Shown here in pieces: positions 21,786 through 31,638 of a stretch of DNA of 64,000 nucleotides. This stretch comes from Cladosporium sp. IMV 00045 (Eukaryota; Ascomycota; Dothideomycetes; Cladosporiales; Cladosporiaceae). The stretch is from NCBI GenBank assembly GCA_001931905.2, contig MSJI02000906.1, forward strand, positions 124,001-188,000. Reading direction: 5' to 3'. The translations under genes and the position numbers were made by a program. Each line of letters begins with the position of its first letter. Position 1 is the stretch's first letter. Under the pieces are notes generated by a model. It had not been told where the DNA came from, did no database searches, and saw only the letters and a list, made by a program, of their open reading frames with translations.

Positions 21786-23348
21786 ATGTCAGACTCCGAA
21801 AAGAAGCGACCAAGTCAGATAGTCGTCTCCACGCGGCCTCGAGCATCATCAGGTGATTCCGTGGCAACACGAACATCACTAAAGCCTCCATCGCTGAAAT
21901 CACCTCGCACCGCCCGCTTTGCTGAGGCGACAGCAGTGCACTCACCAATCGAACCGAGATCCAACCACTTCATGGCGCAACCGCAAGTCTCTGACGTTGG
22001 CTTCGGCTACGTCAACAACAAGCACGAGTCTGTCGAGATGCCAGACACCGACAGCAATGACTACCCGCCTATGAAAACCCCTTTGAAGAGTGCTATGAAG
22101 ACGCCTGGTGCGGCTCCAAGAGACATGGCCAACATGCTCAGTCCTACTTTCAAGGAAGAAGACCGTCTCGAAAAGCAAGAAGGGCTTACGGACAAGGAGC
22201 AAGCGAGAGACTTGGTATGTTGGTATCCATGTTGAAGTACAATTATCCAAATCTAACAACTTTCACAGAAAATCAAGGCCCGCGTCCGCATTGCCAAATT
22301 CTTCCTCCGTAGCATCAACTTCTCATGCGCGCTCATCATCATCTCAATGCTCAGCGCTACTTTCACCATCTTCAACGCAACGAAGGCATTACCGCCTCGT
22401 AATAACCTTCCGCCATGGGCTGAGAACCAGAAGATTTGGCCGCAAGTCCTTCTCCTCACGATCGCGTCTATCATGCTGTTGGTTTCTTTCTGGGTCTTAT
22501 TCTCGTACCGCCACAGCCACAAACGCGCCGAGAAGGTTTCAGTCTATTATTCTGCGTTCGCCCTTGGTTTCTTCGTCGTCAGCATAGTCATTTGGGCTGT
22601 TGCAGCTGCCGCACTGCAGGGCTCTCGATCGAACAGCGACAACAAAGACATGTGGGGCTGGTCCTGTGTCGATAACCAACGCAAACGCCTCTTCGAGAAT
22701 GAGATTTCGTACGACCTCATCTGCCGACTGCAAAACTGGAGTCTCGTCTGCATCATCATCGAGATCGTCGTCGAGACCATCACAATCGCCATCTACGGCA
22801 TCGTCTTCTACCGCTTCTACTCAAAGCGTCAACTTCGCAAGTCCATGGCCCAACGCGATCGCGCTAGATCGGACCTATACCTTGCACAGCTCCGCTCGCA
22901 GTCTGCTCCAAACACGCCAGGCCTCGCGCCCGGTGCTGCTGGCCCTCTCAGCCCCCGCGATGGCGGTTACAAGCCATCTGTGCATACCTACGTCAACGGC
23001 CCATCTGCAGAAGAAGACGACGTGCAATACGTTGATGCGAACCAGCACAGTCCGCCCAAGACATTCCAACTTCAAGCACCGCCTATCCGCGTTCAGACTG
23101 CGACACCGAAGATGCAGTCCGAGGCCGGTTTCACTCCAATGGATACCTCCGGCAGGGACCGATCACGCACTCCTACACCCCCCATGCCTGAGCAAGATCA
23201 ACGCAGCCCTCTGATGGCAGAGATGCCTCGGGAGCAATCTCAAGGCCACTTTGAGGCCGCACCCGGTGAGCAGGTATACGAGGCAGTTCCCATACCTGGT
23301 GCATACCAGCCAATGAGTCCGACGCATAATGGCGCATTTCCACGATAA
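21786..23348 (+). CDS. Four-TM MARVEL-like membrane protein
   Basis: Two exons, 21786-22214 and 22269-23348 (54 nt intron GTATGT...CACAG with a CTAAC branch site), 502 residues. The start is the ATG opening MSDSEKKRPSQ; an in-frame upstream ATG at 21729 lies in leader-like sequence. The first 145 residues or so are hydrophilic and S/T/P-rich. Four hydrophobic helices follow at about 155-178, 203-225, 237-258 and 297-320, with two Cys in the last extracellular loop (WGWSCVDN and DLICRLQ), an arrangement seen in fungal MARVEL-domain proteins. The C-terminal 170 residues are disordered and P-rich. Role is unknown; a plasma-membrane scaffold is a reasonable guess only. Confidence 0.82.
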
Positions 23349-23770
23349 TGTATGAGCAAGATTGCAGGCGTAATGTTGTTTCGGATGCAAAATACTACGG
23401 GCCGTCTTCCTTATTTTCTAAACTCTCGTTTGCATACAAAGTCTGATGCAATCTTTCACTACTTAGCGTTTCCTGTGGCTAGTCATAAAATGGAAATGAG
23501 AACAATACATTGGACTTGGCCTTCCCCTCTTCTGTTGAACGGATAAGAAGCTGGGCAAGTACATGGGTCTGCAAACAATAATGCAGGCAAGCCGTATCCC
23601 CCGGTTACACGGCAATGTATTCGTAGTTATATGATGCACCGTGAGACCGACCTGTCACATTTTTACGCGACAAAACAATTCCAATGTAATCCCGAGCAGG
23701 TTCCCCTGCAACATTTCCCGCGAGCTGAACGCGTTCGTCTCTTCACGACCCCGTCTTCTTTGTATCACTC

Positions 23771-24473
23771 ATGCCACCGAAAGACATCTTCAACGAACAG
23801 GAGAATGCACGAACGATCCTCTCCAAAGATACCAACCCTTCCCAAACCGCTTTTTTGGACGCCGCCATCGAAGCCGCTTCTCAGCCACAACTCTCTGCTC
23901 TACTCCGACAGCTCTGCGCTCAGAATGAGACTGCAGCAGATCTCGTCAGAACACATCTGACTCCATTCTCCCAAAACCTTAAGCGTCCCATGGTCACGAA
24001 AGGAACCAGACCCTCCCAAAAGCAAACATACCAACTGAAGCAACCGCTCAACCTGAAATCCTGTCTCAAACCCCCCATATCCCCAACCCAACCACCGAAG
24101 CGAAAACACTCCACCCAATGCCGTAACTGCGGCTCCCATTTCTCGCCCGAAACCAGCTACGCAGCAGGAGAAATCTGCACTTATCATCCAGGTTCAACTC
24201 ACCTTCTAACTCCCATAAAGTCTTCCTCAAAAATTGACTTTCCACCTTCCAGGAAAACGAGAAGTCGACCGCACTCACAAAGTCTGGAAGGACTTTGATC
24301 CGAACCTCTTCGGCGATGATTGGACTCTGATGGATTATCCGCTTTTCCACTGTGGGTTTCAGTGGTCTTGCTGTAAGAGGGGGACGGAGCGTGGTGGTAA
24401 AGGGTGCGCGGTTGGGGCGCATAAGGCTGCGCCGTTGCCGATGGGGGAGTGGAAGAGGACGAGAAGGGTGTGA
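23771..24473 (+). CDS. Small CHORD-like zinc-binding protein
   Basis: Two exons, 23771-24191 and 24253-24473 (61 nt intron with a non-consensus GTTCAA donor), 213 residues. The spliced C-terminal half reads CRNCGSHF, then CTYHPG, FHCGFQWSCCKR and KGCAVGAHK. That order (CxxCxxxF, CxYHPG, FH, WSCCK, GCxxGxH) matches the zinc ligands of a CHORD module, known from Rar1 and CHP-1/Sgt1-Hsp90 partners. There is only one such module, preceded by a basic disordered region and with an insertion (KVWKDFDPNLFGDDW) between the YHPG and FH elements. Hsp90 association would be inference. The junction is supported by restoration of YHPG. Confidence 0.78.
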
Positions 24474-24918
24474 GGTGGTGAGGTATTGGTAATCTGGATT
24501 GGTGGTGGATTGAAGGATGTTTTCGTTACTTGAGTTTTGTTCGATCATAATTCGGAATTCTGTAGGATATACATACATGTATGTATCGACATGTCGGTCG
24601 TCGTCTGCTATTATCATCGCCATACGTCTTTGCAAAGCCCTTGATCTGTCTAAGATGAGACCAGACGTGGAACAATAAATCGCCAGACGCATGATCAACA
24701 TTCAAGATTGTAAAGTTCTATTGTTCGACATCTTTCTGTGGATGTTTTTAGGAAGCGCCTGTAAAGTGGAGGCCCCACCAATGACGAAACCGAACCTAAA
24801 CCACAGCTATCGATAGCGCTCGATCATATCTTTCTTCGACCTCTTTTGATTCGTTTTGTTACATCAAGACCAGCTCGGATATCAAAGCACACTACAACCC
24901 GAAAAGAAAGACGAAAGC

Positions 24919-25881
24919 ATGGCCTTCCCGAACTCGCACCCAGGAGTGTTGCACACAATCGCCCATAACATCTCCGCCTTCGAACCTTCCAAATCCCTCA
25001 CCTCGACCCAAAACACCAACACACTCATCTTCGTAGGCGGTCTCTCTGATACCTACAGCTCAGTCGCATACCCATACGCTCTCGCCCACGCACTCGGTCC
25101 AACATGGTCCCTCGTCATCGCCGCTCTCAGCTCAACAGGAAGCAGCTGGGGCACTAGCAGCATCGCACGGGATGCGGAAGAGATCGCCAAAATCGTCAAC
25201 TTCATAAGAGAGCGTCGCCCCGATGGCAAGATCGTCGTACAAGGCCACTCGACGGGATGTCAAGACTGCGTTCAATACCTGACCGGCGCGGGAGCGGACA
25301 AGCGACCACACATTGACGGTGCGGTGTTGCAAGCGCCTGTATCGGACCGGGAAGCAATGGAGAACGAACTCCCCAAAGCGTTGCTGCAAGAAGCGAATCA
25401 ATTGGCACTGGAGATGTGCAGGGAGAAGAAAGACACAGATGTCATGCCGTTCAGGTTCACGAGTAAGCTTTTCGGACGAACTGCGGTGAGCGCAAGGAGA
25501 TGGGTGGATATTGCCAGTCCTGGGCCGGATCATAGAGGCGCGGACGACTTCTTCTCGAGTGACTTTGATGAGGAGAGAGTCAAAGAGTCATTCGGCAAGT
25601 TGCCCGCACGGACGCCTGTGTTGATTCTCTTCTCGGGGAGCGAGGAGAATGTGCCGGAGAGTTTAGACAAGGAGGGTCTGGTGAAGAAGTGGACGAAAGT
25701 TGCAAAGAATGCCGGCGCTGTTATAGACGAAAGGAACGGTGGAGTGGTGCCTGGTGCGAGCCATAACTTGAATGGAAACCCGGATGAGGTTGTCCAGGAC
25801 CTCTTGAGGCGGGTGTTGGGTTTCATTGGCCGTTTGGAACAAGGTGAGCTTGGACAGGCGGCTGCTGGCTCAAGGATATGA
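24919..25881 (+). CDS. Alpha/beta hydrolase, DUF1749/UPF0613 (siderophore-esterase-like)
   Basis: Single exon of 320 residues from the ATG opening MAFPNSHPG; no ATG lies in the longer upstream frame. The fold shows an early LIFVGGLSDTYSS oxyanion-region strand, the nucleophile elbow VQGHSTGCQDC with Ser near residue 110, an LILFSGSEE strand carrying the likely acid, and the late His in VPGASHNLNG near 284. This pattern belongs to the fungal DUF1749 family, which includes the SidJ esterase that hydrolyses siderophore breakdown products. No siderophore gene is nearby, so the substrate is unknown. Confidence 0.85.
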   Translation: MAFPNSHPGVLHTIAHNISAFEPSKSLTSTQNTNTLIFVGGLSDTYSSVAYPYALAHALGPTWSLVIAALSSTGSSWGTSSIARDAEEIAKIVNFIRERRPDGKIVVQGHSTGCQDCVQYLTGAGADKRPHIDGAVLQAPVSDREAMENELPKALLQEANQLALEMCREKKDTDVMPFRFTSKLFGRTAVSARRWVDIASPGPDHRGADDFFSSDFDEERVKESFGKLPARTPVLILFSGSEENVPESLDKEGLVKKWTKVAKNAGAVIDERNGGVVPGASHNLNGNPDEVVQDLLRRVLGFIGRLEQGELGQAAAGSRI

Positions 25882-26013
25882 ACAGCGACTCCTAAAACAC
25901 CATTGATGAGACGATTACACACTGGAAAGCCTCGACGAGGCCATGGCCCACAGTATCGAAATCATTTTGCGATGCAAGATACGAAAAACAATATCATCTT
26001 CGTTACTACCAAC

Positions 26014-27461
26014 CTAAGCCTTAGCAAAAAGCTCCTCAAACTTATCCTCCGCATTCTTCATCACATCCGTACCATACGTATTCTTCTGCACCTCCGCATC
26101 AGCCCACTTATCAGGCACCGCACCGCCCTTCTTCTCCTTGAGGGCGGCAAACTGCCTGTCGCGCTCCTCCTTCGCCGCTCCCTCGCCCAAATGCAGCGAT
26201 CTGCCACTCGCAGCCGCCAGCTCCACCAGCTGGTACGCCCGGTCCATGCGCACGTCCTGGTAGACCTTGAGGGCCTTCCTGACCGCCTCGGGGGAAGCGT
26301 CGGGCAGCTTTGACAAGACCACGCCGAGCACGGCGCCGTCTTCGATGGCTTGTGCGGCGCCTTGGGCCATGTGAGGTAGGGTTGGGTGGCACGCGTCGCC
26401 GACGAGGGCTGTTTGCTGGTGTGTCCAAAAGGGGAGAGGTTCGTGAACGCGCAGTTTCCACTCGCACAGCTCGCCGTCCTTGACCAGGTCGAGCATGCGG
26501 AGGACCATGGGGCAGAAGTCGCCGAAGACCTTCATCATTTCGCTCTTGTCGCCCTTGGTCGTGTAAGTGGCCGAGGGCGCCGCGGCGAAGTTGTCGTCTG
26601 GCTGCACGGTGCTGAGGTTGTAGATTGTCTTGCTGGCGACTGGGTAGGCGATGATGTGGCGCTTCTCGCCGATCCAGCGTGTGACGGCCTCGCTGTCGAT
26701 TAGTTGCAGAAGCTCGGGGTCGTTCTCCATCTCGTCACGGCGGAGCATGATGCGGTAAGCTGCCTGGCCTGTGTCGACGATCTTTGCGTCCACGCCGGTT
26801 TGTTTGAGGAGCTGGTCGCGGACGACAGACTTAACGCCGTCGGACGCAAGGAGGATGTCACATTCGACATCGTAGGGCTCGCCTCCTTTGCGAGGAGAGA
26901 CGGTGAATGAAGGGTGAGGTCCGTAGGATTTGACTTCGGAGATGGGGCTAGCGAAGAAGAAGTTGATGGCCTTTTCTTTCTTGCAGCCCTCGTAGATTGA
27001 ATTGGCCAGATTCGAGCGGTGGCCGACCATGTGTGGGTAGTTGTATGTCTTGCGGATGTAGTTTAGATCGACATGTGCGAGTTGCTCGTTGGTAGAGCCC
27101 TCTATTTCCATTGTCAATTTAAAGTGCAAGTAGGGCAAGAGGAATGGGTCAAGACGTACGTCTAATGCTCGTCTCTTTCAAGTCGACAGCTTCCGCCTCG
27201 ATCTCTTTCCAGACACCAAGCCTATCAAGGATCCGTGCCATATTCGGGGCAAGTTGAATTCCGGCACCAACAAAGCCTAGATTTGAGGCAGACTCGTATA
27301 CATCGATCTTCGTGAAGCCTTGTCTTGCAAGAGCCAGCGATGTGGCAAGGCCACCCATGCCTGGACTACCATCAGTATCTACATGTCTCTGAGAGGCGAA
27401 TGGGCCACTGACCAGCTCCAATGATCGCAATGCGCAGATCGAGCACATCCTTTGAAGCCAT
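26014..27461 (-). CDS. FAD-dependent monooxygenase, salicylate hydroxylase-like
   Basis: Group A flavoprotein hydroxylase, expected to use NAD(P)H and oxygen on an aromatic or polyketide substrate. Three exons: 27461-27413, 27360-27160 and 27101-26014 (52 and 58 nt introns), 445 residues. The first splice creates the Rossmann motif LRIAIIGAGMGGLATSLAL right at the N-terminus. The middle shows LLASDGVKSVVR (DG motif) and the C-terminal half ALVGDACHPTLPHMAQGAAQ (GD motif binding FAD ribityl). No signal peptide. The gene ends about 130 nt from the 3' end of the convergent hydrolase, and its start lies about 400 nt from the transposon. Substrate unknown; no backbone biosynthetic gene is adjacent. 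Confidence 0.88.
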
Positions 27462-27867
27462 GGCTAAATATATGTTATTTCGTAACGGCCGTTTAGTCAA
27501 CCTCAAATTTGACTGTGAGATCCGTCTGATTGTCACCTTTTATATACGACTCTGGACACCGATAAAGGAAGGACGAATGGACAAAACGAACGCTCGTGAC
27601 CTGCCTGGCCTATTCGCGCCCGCAACAGGGAGAACGGTTCGGCAGTCGAAGTCAAGTCAGAGCTCGGCAATGACTTTATCCCCCGACTGCCGCGGAGACT
27701 GGGCCATTCTGGCGGCAGCTGCGGAAACGGAGCCGGGGTTTGTTTGCTATTCAATAGAGCATCGCAATCCTGAAATGGGAGGTCGTGACTACAAGCTTTT
27801 AAAGGCTGGCTGTTTGGAAGAAGCGGTCGTGTTCTTACAATATGTGAGGGTGTTATGGTTGCCGATA
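27462..27867. other. Promoter region of the flavoprotein gene, up to the transposon
   Basis: About 400 nt of normal composition between the monooxygenase ATG and the left end of the transposon. The transposon therefore inserted just upstream of this promoter. An open frame runs through the stretch on the plus strand but has no recognisable content. Confidence 0.45.
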
Positions 27868-28048
27868 TAACCGTCTGCAAAATGTGTGGTGCAGGTGGTT
27901 AATGCTTAGCCGGCTTTCCAGCTTTGTATAGGGATCCTCATACAAACGTGGAAACCAGCTACAGCATCACCTTGTCGTCGCCCCAAACAGGACCCTGTCG
28001 TTAATCCAGCAGTGGTATAGGCATTTAAAGGTATTATTAGCCATTTGC
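27868..28048 (+). repeat. Left terminal inverted repeat
   Basis: Pairs with 30997-31193 in inverted orientation. Near-identical blocks include CTGCAAAATGT, GGTGCAGGTGG, TTAGCCGGCTTTCCAGCTTT, GGATCCTCATACAAACGTGG and AGTGGTATAGGCATTTAAAG. Unlike the interior, it keeps many CpA and TpG dinucleotides. Confidence 0.88.
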
Positions 28049-28249
28049 AATGAGGTCTAGCGCTAAGCGAGCCTCACGGCCCTTATAGAGGCTATAAGAG
28101 GCGTAGGAGGTATTACTAACGCTAGTACCTACTACAAAGAGGCGGAAAGTCACCTTATTACTACCTACGCCTCCTAATCCAGAGCCGCCGTCGACGTTAA
28201 TGCTATATACGATACCTCCCGTTGAGGCAGTCTTATCGACACTACTATA

Positions 28250-29763
28250 CTCGCTTCTATTTATAACGTCCCTAATCGCCTATCTGCTTTCGTTACTACC
28301 TCGTACGTAATCCCTTCTCTTTATTAGTAATAACTAACTAGAGCAGGAGTAGGAGTAGGAGCCGAAGCCTATTAGAGCCTTAAAGTACAAACTCGAAGTG
28401 AGGCTAAAGGGTGGTAGTAGCCGTAGCAGTCGCACGATTAATAGCGTAAAGACGTAGTAGGTTAATAGCTAAGAATATAATTTAGCTCTCCTATTTACGA
28501 CAGATTAGTAGAAGGATTAAATTAAGGGCTATTAGGAAGTCGTAAGAAGTAAGGTTATAATAGACTAGTATACTTATAGGTTAAAGGATAGGTATTATAC
28601 CGATTTAAGCCTACGTATAATACGAAGCGACTAGGTAGCCCTTATTAGTAAGGTTCTCGTTAATTTAGTAAAGGATAGCTATCGCGGTATCGCTATTAGC
28701 CTTACTATCTATTACGAGGTTATTAAATAGGCTCTAGAGGCTCTAGAGGCTACTACTACTAAGGCTACTACGCCTATTTAAGATACTCCTATATAGACTC
28801 CTATATAGACTCCTATATAGGCTCCTATATAGGCTCCTATATAGGCTCTAGAGCCTTTATAACGAGGTCGTGCTAGTGCTACAAACCGCTAACTATAGGA
28901 GGTGCCTTAGATTGTCGCTAAATAGGCATCTCGAAGTGACTCGTCGTTTAAACTACGCTCGCGATAGGTATATAGTAATCGCTCCTATTTAAACTATTCG
29001 AAGCTATACTTTATCGTAGTACTAACGGACCCCCTTAAGTACTATTATCCTCTTTATCTAGATATTATCGTGGCCTAGAACTAGGATATCTAGGCTAGCG
29101 TAGGTAATCTTAATTAGCTATCGATTAGGACCTTTATAATAATAAGGAACGTAAGAGAGGTAAAGGAGTACTACTATAAGTACGATTATCGTCGAATAGG
29201 TAGTATAGGAGAGGTTAATTTAGCCTACGAGCAGCTACTAGTACTAATAGGAGGTCTCTAAGGCTAGTATATTACTATTACGCCTTAGTTTTTCTTTAGC
29301 TATAACTCCTCGTTATTTATATTATAGTAGTAAGGCCGCTAGAGCTCTCTATAGGAGTATATTCGATTAGATAGCTCTTAAACTGCTCCGAACTAGCTAG
29401 TACTAGATTGCTTCGCCTAGTACGCTTTAAAGGTCGATTAGCGCAACTACCTAGCTAATTTAGACTACCTAAAGGACCTATTTATCGCTAAGGACTATAC
29501 CCTATAAGATATTACTACTTTAATAAAAGCTAAATAGCGTAAAAAGGGGTTAATAGAAGGGTATCAGTTAAGGATAAAGCGATGTATTAATAGCTTTATA
29601 AGCGAGCGAGTAGCTACTCGAGGCTAGATACTAGGAATTTAGCTAGGAATTTAGTATTTTAATAGCTTACTTCGTAATATTACTACGTACGTATTATTAC
29701 TCTATTTCTATCGCGGTTTAAACTATTAAAAAGCGCTCGCTTTACTCTTTATACTTATTAAAT
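28250..29763 (+). pseudogene. RIP-decayed plus-strand ORF of unknown function inside the transposon
   Basis: In the frame whose codons start at positions divisible by three, a long reading frame runs for about 500 codons, interrupted almost only by TAG and TAA. These are the stops produced when RIP turns CAG or CAA into TAG or TAA. Recognisable pieces include an E/Q-alternating stretch near 28341-28370 and the codons for TPI followed by TAG repeated five times near 28785. I do not recognise a domain. Boundaries are approximate. It could be an accessory gene of the transposon, a captured host gene or part of a nested second element. Confidence 0.5.
28785..28844 (+). repeat. Five tandem copies of a 12 bp unit
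   Basis: The unit RCTCCTATATAG is repeated five times in phase with the decayed plus-strand frame, three with A and two with G at the first base. In that frame each unit reads T/A-P-I-stop, so the ancestral peptide was probably a TPIQ-type repeat. Confidence 0.8.
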
Positions 29764-30069
29764 AATACCTTAAAAATCTATAATACTAGTTGCGTAGTAA
29801 TTACCTATTTTAAAAGTAATAATAATAATATCCTATAATCTCTATAATTTCGCTCCGGAAGCGGCCGGCCTACTTAGCCCTAGGTTTTAGCGTATTATTT
29901 CCGTGTTTTCGCACCCTACTAATCCTAATTAGGTAATTATAATATTAACTTTTAAATAATTGACTTAGTCAAATTTAGGGCCTTAAAACCTATATCTGCT
30001 CTTACGATAATAACCTCGAATATTACTTATTACCTCCTACGTAGCGTACGATAGAAATACGCTAAAATT

Positions 30070-30960
30070 CCCGAAAACTACTACTATTACTATATTCCTT
30101 TTTATCTACGCTTTTAGCATATTAAACGTCTATTCGATTAGGTTTAAATCCGGCGAATATAGTAGTAGATATAGTAGTTAGTAGCTAGCTACTTCGACTA
30201 TCGCTCTTAATAATAGGTCGTAATAGATAGAGGTATTATCTAGTACGATTACTATACCTATATCGAGGTATAGTAGTACACGATTAGCGATAAACTAATT
30301 AAATACCGCTTAGTTAATACTAGCCTATAGGATTAAGGGCTCTAGTAAATAGCTATCGATTATAAGGGCTAGTAGGATGCTCTACTATATATACTACTTT
30401 ATTAATACTAAATCTATATAATCGACTCCTATAGGCGACTATCTACGCTTCCTATATCCTATTTGCTTATTAGATATACTCTTATCTAAGAATACTAGCC
30501 TATCTACTAGATACTAGGCTATCTTCGTTATAAATATCGCTCGGAGTATAGTATTAGCTTTAAGCGCTTATCGTTTTAATACCTTTTAAGACTAACTACG
30601 CTTCTTAAAAATATAGCCTATAGTAGTCTTATATAGATGAACTTCAAATTAGTCGTAGATAGCTAGGGCTACCTCGTCGAGGTATGCTATCGGTCGGTTA
30701 TTGAGATAAGCAAGGATAAACTAGCTATATTAGTAGCTAGTACTAGTATAGGAGTAGAAGTAGGTATATCCTCTTAGGCTAGCGTAAGCGCGCGTAGCTA
30801 TCCTTTAATAACGCCTCCTATCGGTACGTAAGGGCTATTAAATAGATTAAGATTGCAATCTATCCTTTAGATGGTATTCCTATATAATAGGAGCTGGCGA
30901 GCGATAGCCGATTAAGAGTAGCCTTCTTCGAGTAGGTACTATATCTATATAGTAATATAA
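30070..30960 (-). pseudogene. RIP-decayed DDE_3 (Tc1/IS630) transposase
   Basis: Reading the minus strand in one frame gives conserved blocks of a DDE superfamily transposase broken by in-frame TAG/TAA stops. The first catalytic Asp lies in a VFLDKS block (codon at 30484-30486). The second lies in IVLDNTSIYYD (codon at 30238-30240). The terminal block reads YSPDLNLIE...TFNMLKA, with the Glu codon at 30133-30135. The last two acidic residues are 34 codons apart, the DD34E spacing of Tc1-like enzymes. About a dozen internal stops make it non-functional. The N-terminal DNA-binding part is too mutated for me to place its start. Confidence 0.85.
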
Positions 30961-30996
30961 GGCGCTAGGCGAGCTATAGGACTAGTAATAATACTA

Positions 30997-31193
30997 GCAA
31001 ATGGCTAATAACACCTTTAAATGCCTATACCACTATAAATTTGACGATAAGGTCTTACTTAGGGGTCGATAACGAGGTCAAAAGTGTGATGCTAGTGCTA
31101 GTTTCCACGTTTGTATGAGGATCCCCATATAAAGCTGGAAAGCCGGCTAAGCCTCGCATTGACCACCTGCACCAGACATTTTGCAGATGATTG
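30997..31193 (-). repeat. Right terminal inverted repeat
   Basis: Inverted partner of 27868-28048. It keeps CpA and TpG like the left copy. It is slightly longer owing to small insertions, for example a few bases between AATGC and TTAGCC and a longer stretch before the GTGGTATAGGC block. Confidence 0.88.
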
Positions 31194-31638
31194 TATCGCT
31201 CAAGCTGACTTCACAGCTTGAACCTGCAGCCATGAAGAGCTGAGAGGCCGATTCTAATTTGAGGCAATGGCTCCTTTCTACAGTTCCTACTAGTGGGCTC
31301 TTGAGAAAAAATTCCAACATATATCTGTCTTTTTCTATTGCTTATTTTGGAATTTTCCTAGGGCCCAAGGAACGCTTTTTCAGCATACATCCTGCTGCGT
31401 GTTCACAGGTTCACCGAAGCGGGTGGCAAACATGATGTTCAACGTTGATATATAGCATCAAAACCTATACAGCATGCTCGATCATATTACGTTGAGCAAA
31501 TTGGGAATATCTCATACTACTATAAACCCCTTCATCTAAAGGGGCCAGAAAACCGTAATTCAAACAATCATAATGCAATCCTAGCTAAGCGATAGCATGA
31601 AGCCCTTCCCAACCTGCTTGACACGAAACAAAACCAAC
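31194..31638. other. Intergenic between transposon and SDR gene
   Basis: About 445 nt of normal composition, holding the 3' flank of the SDR gene. No gene seen. Confidence 0.4.

Larger units (their letters stand above)
27868..31193. mobile_element. Tc1/IS630-type DNA transposon with long TIRs, RIP-decayed
   Basis: A 3.3 kb element bounded by imperfect inverted repeats of about 180-197 bp. Candidate TA target duplications flank it (27866-27867 and 31194-31195, in the contexts CGATA and TATCG). The interior is extremely TA-rich: 28501-28860 contains one CpA and no TpG by my reading, while CpG remains common. That is the signature of RIP. Two decayed reading frames converge inside, a plus-strand one (about 28.25-29.76 kb) and a minus-strand transposase (about 30.07-30.96 kb). 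TIR length and the two-frame layout are unusual for the family. Confidence 0.85.

Noticed and set aside
24856..24918. Extended N-terminus of the DUF1749 hydrolase
   Set aside because: The longer frame begins at TTG, not ATG; the first in-frame ATG is at 24919.
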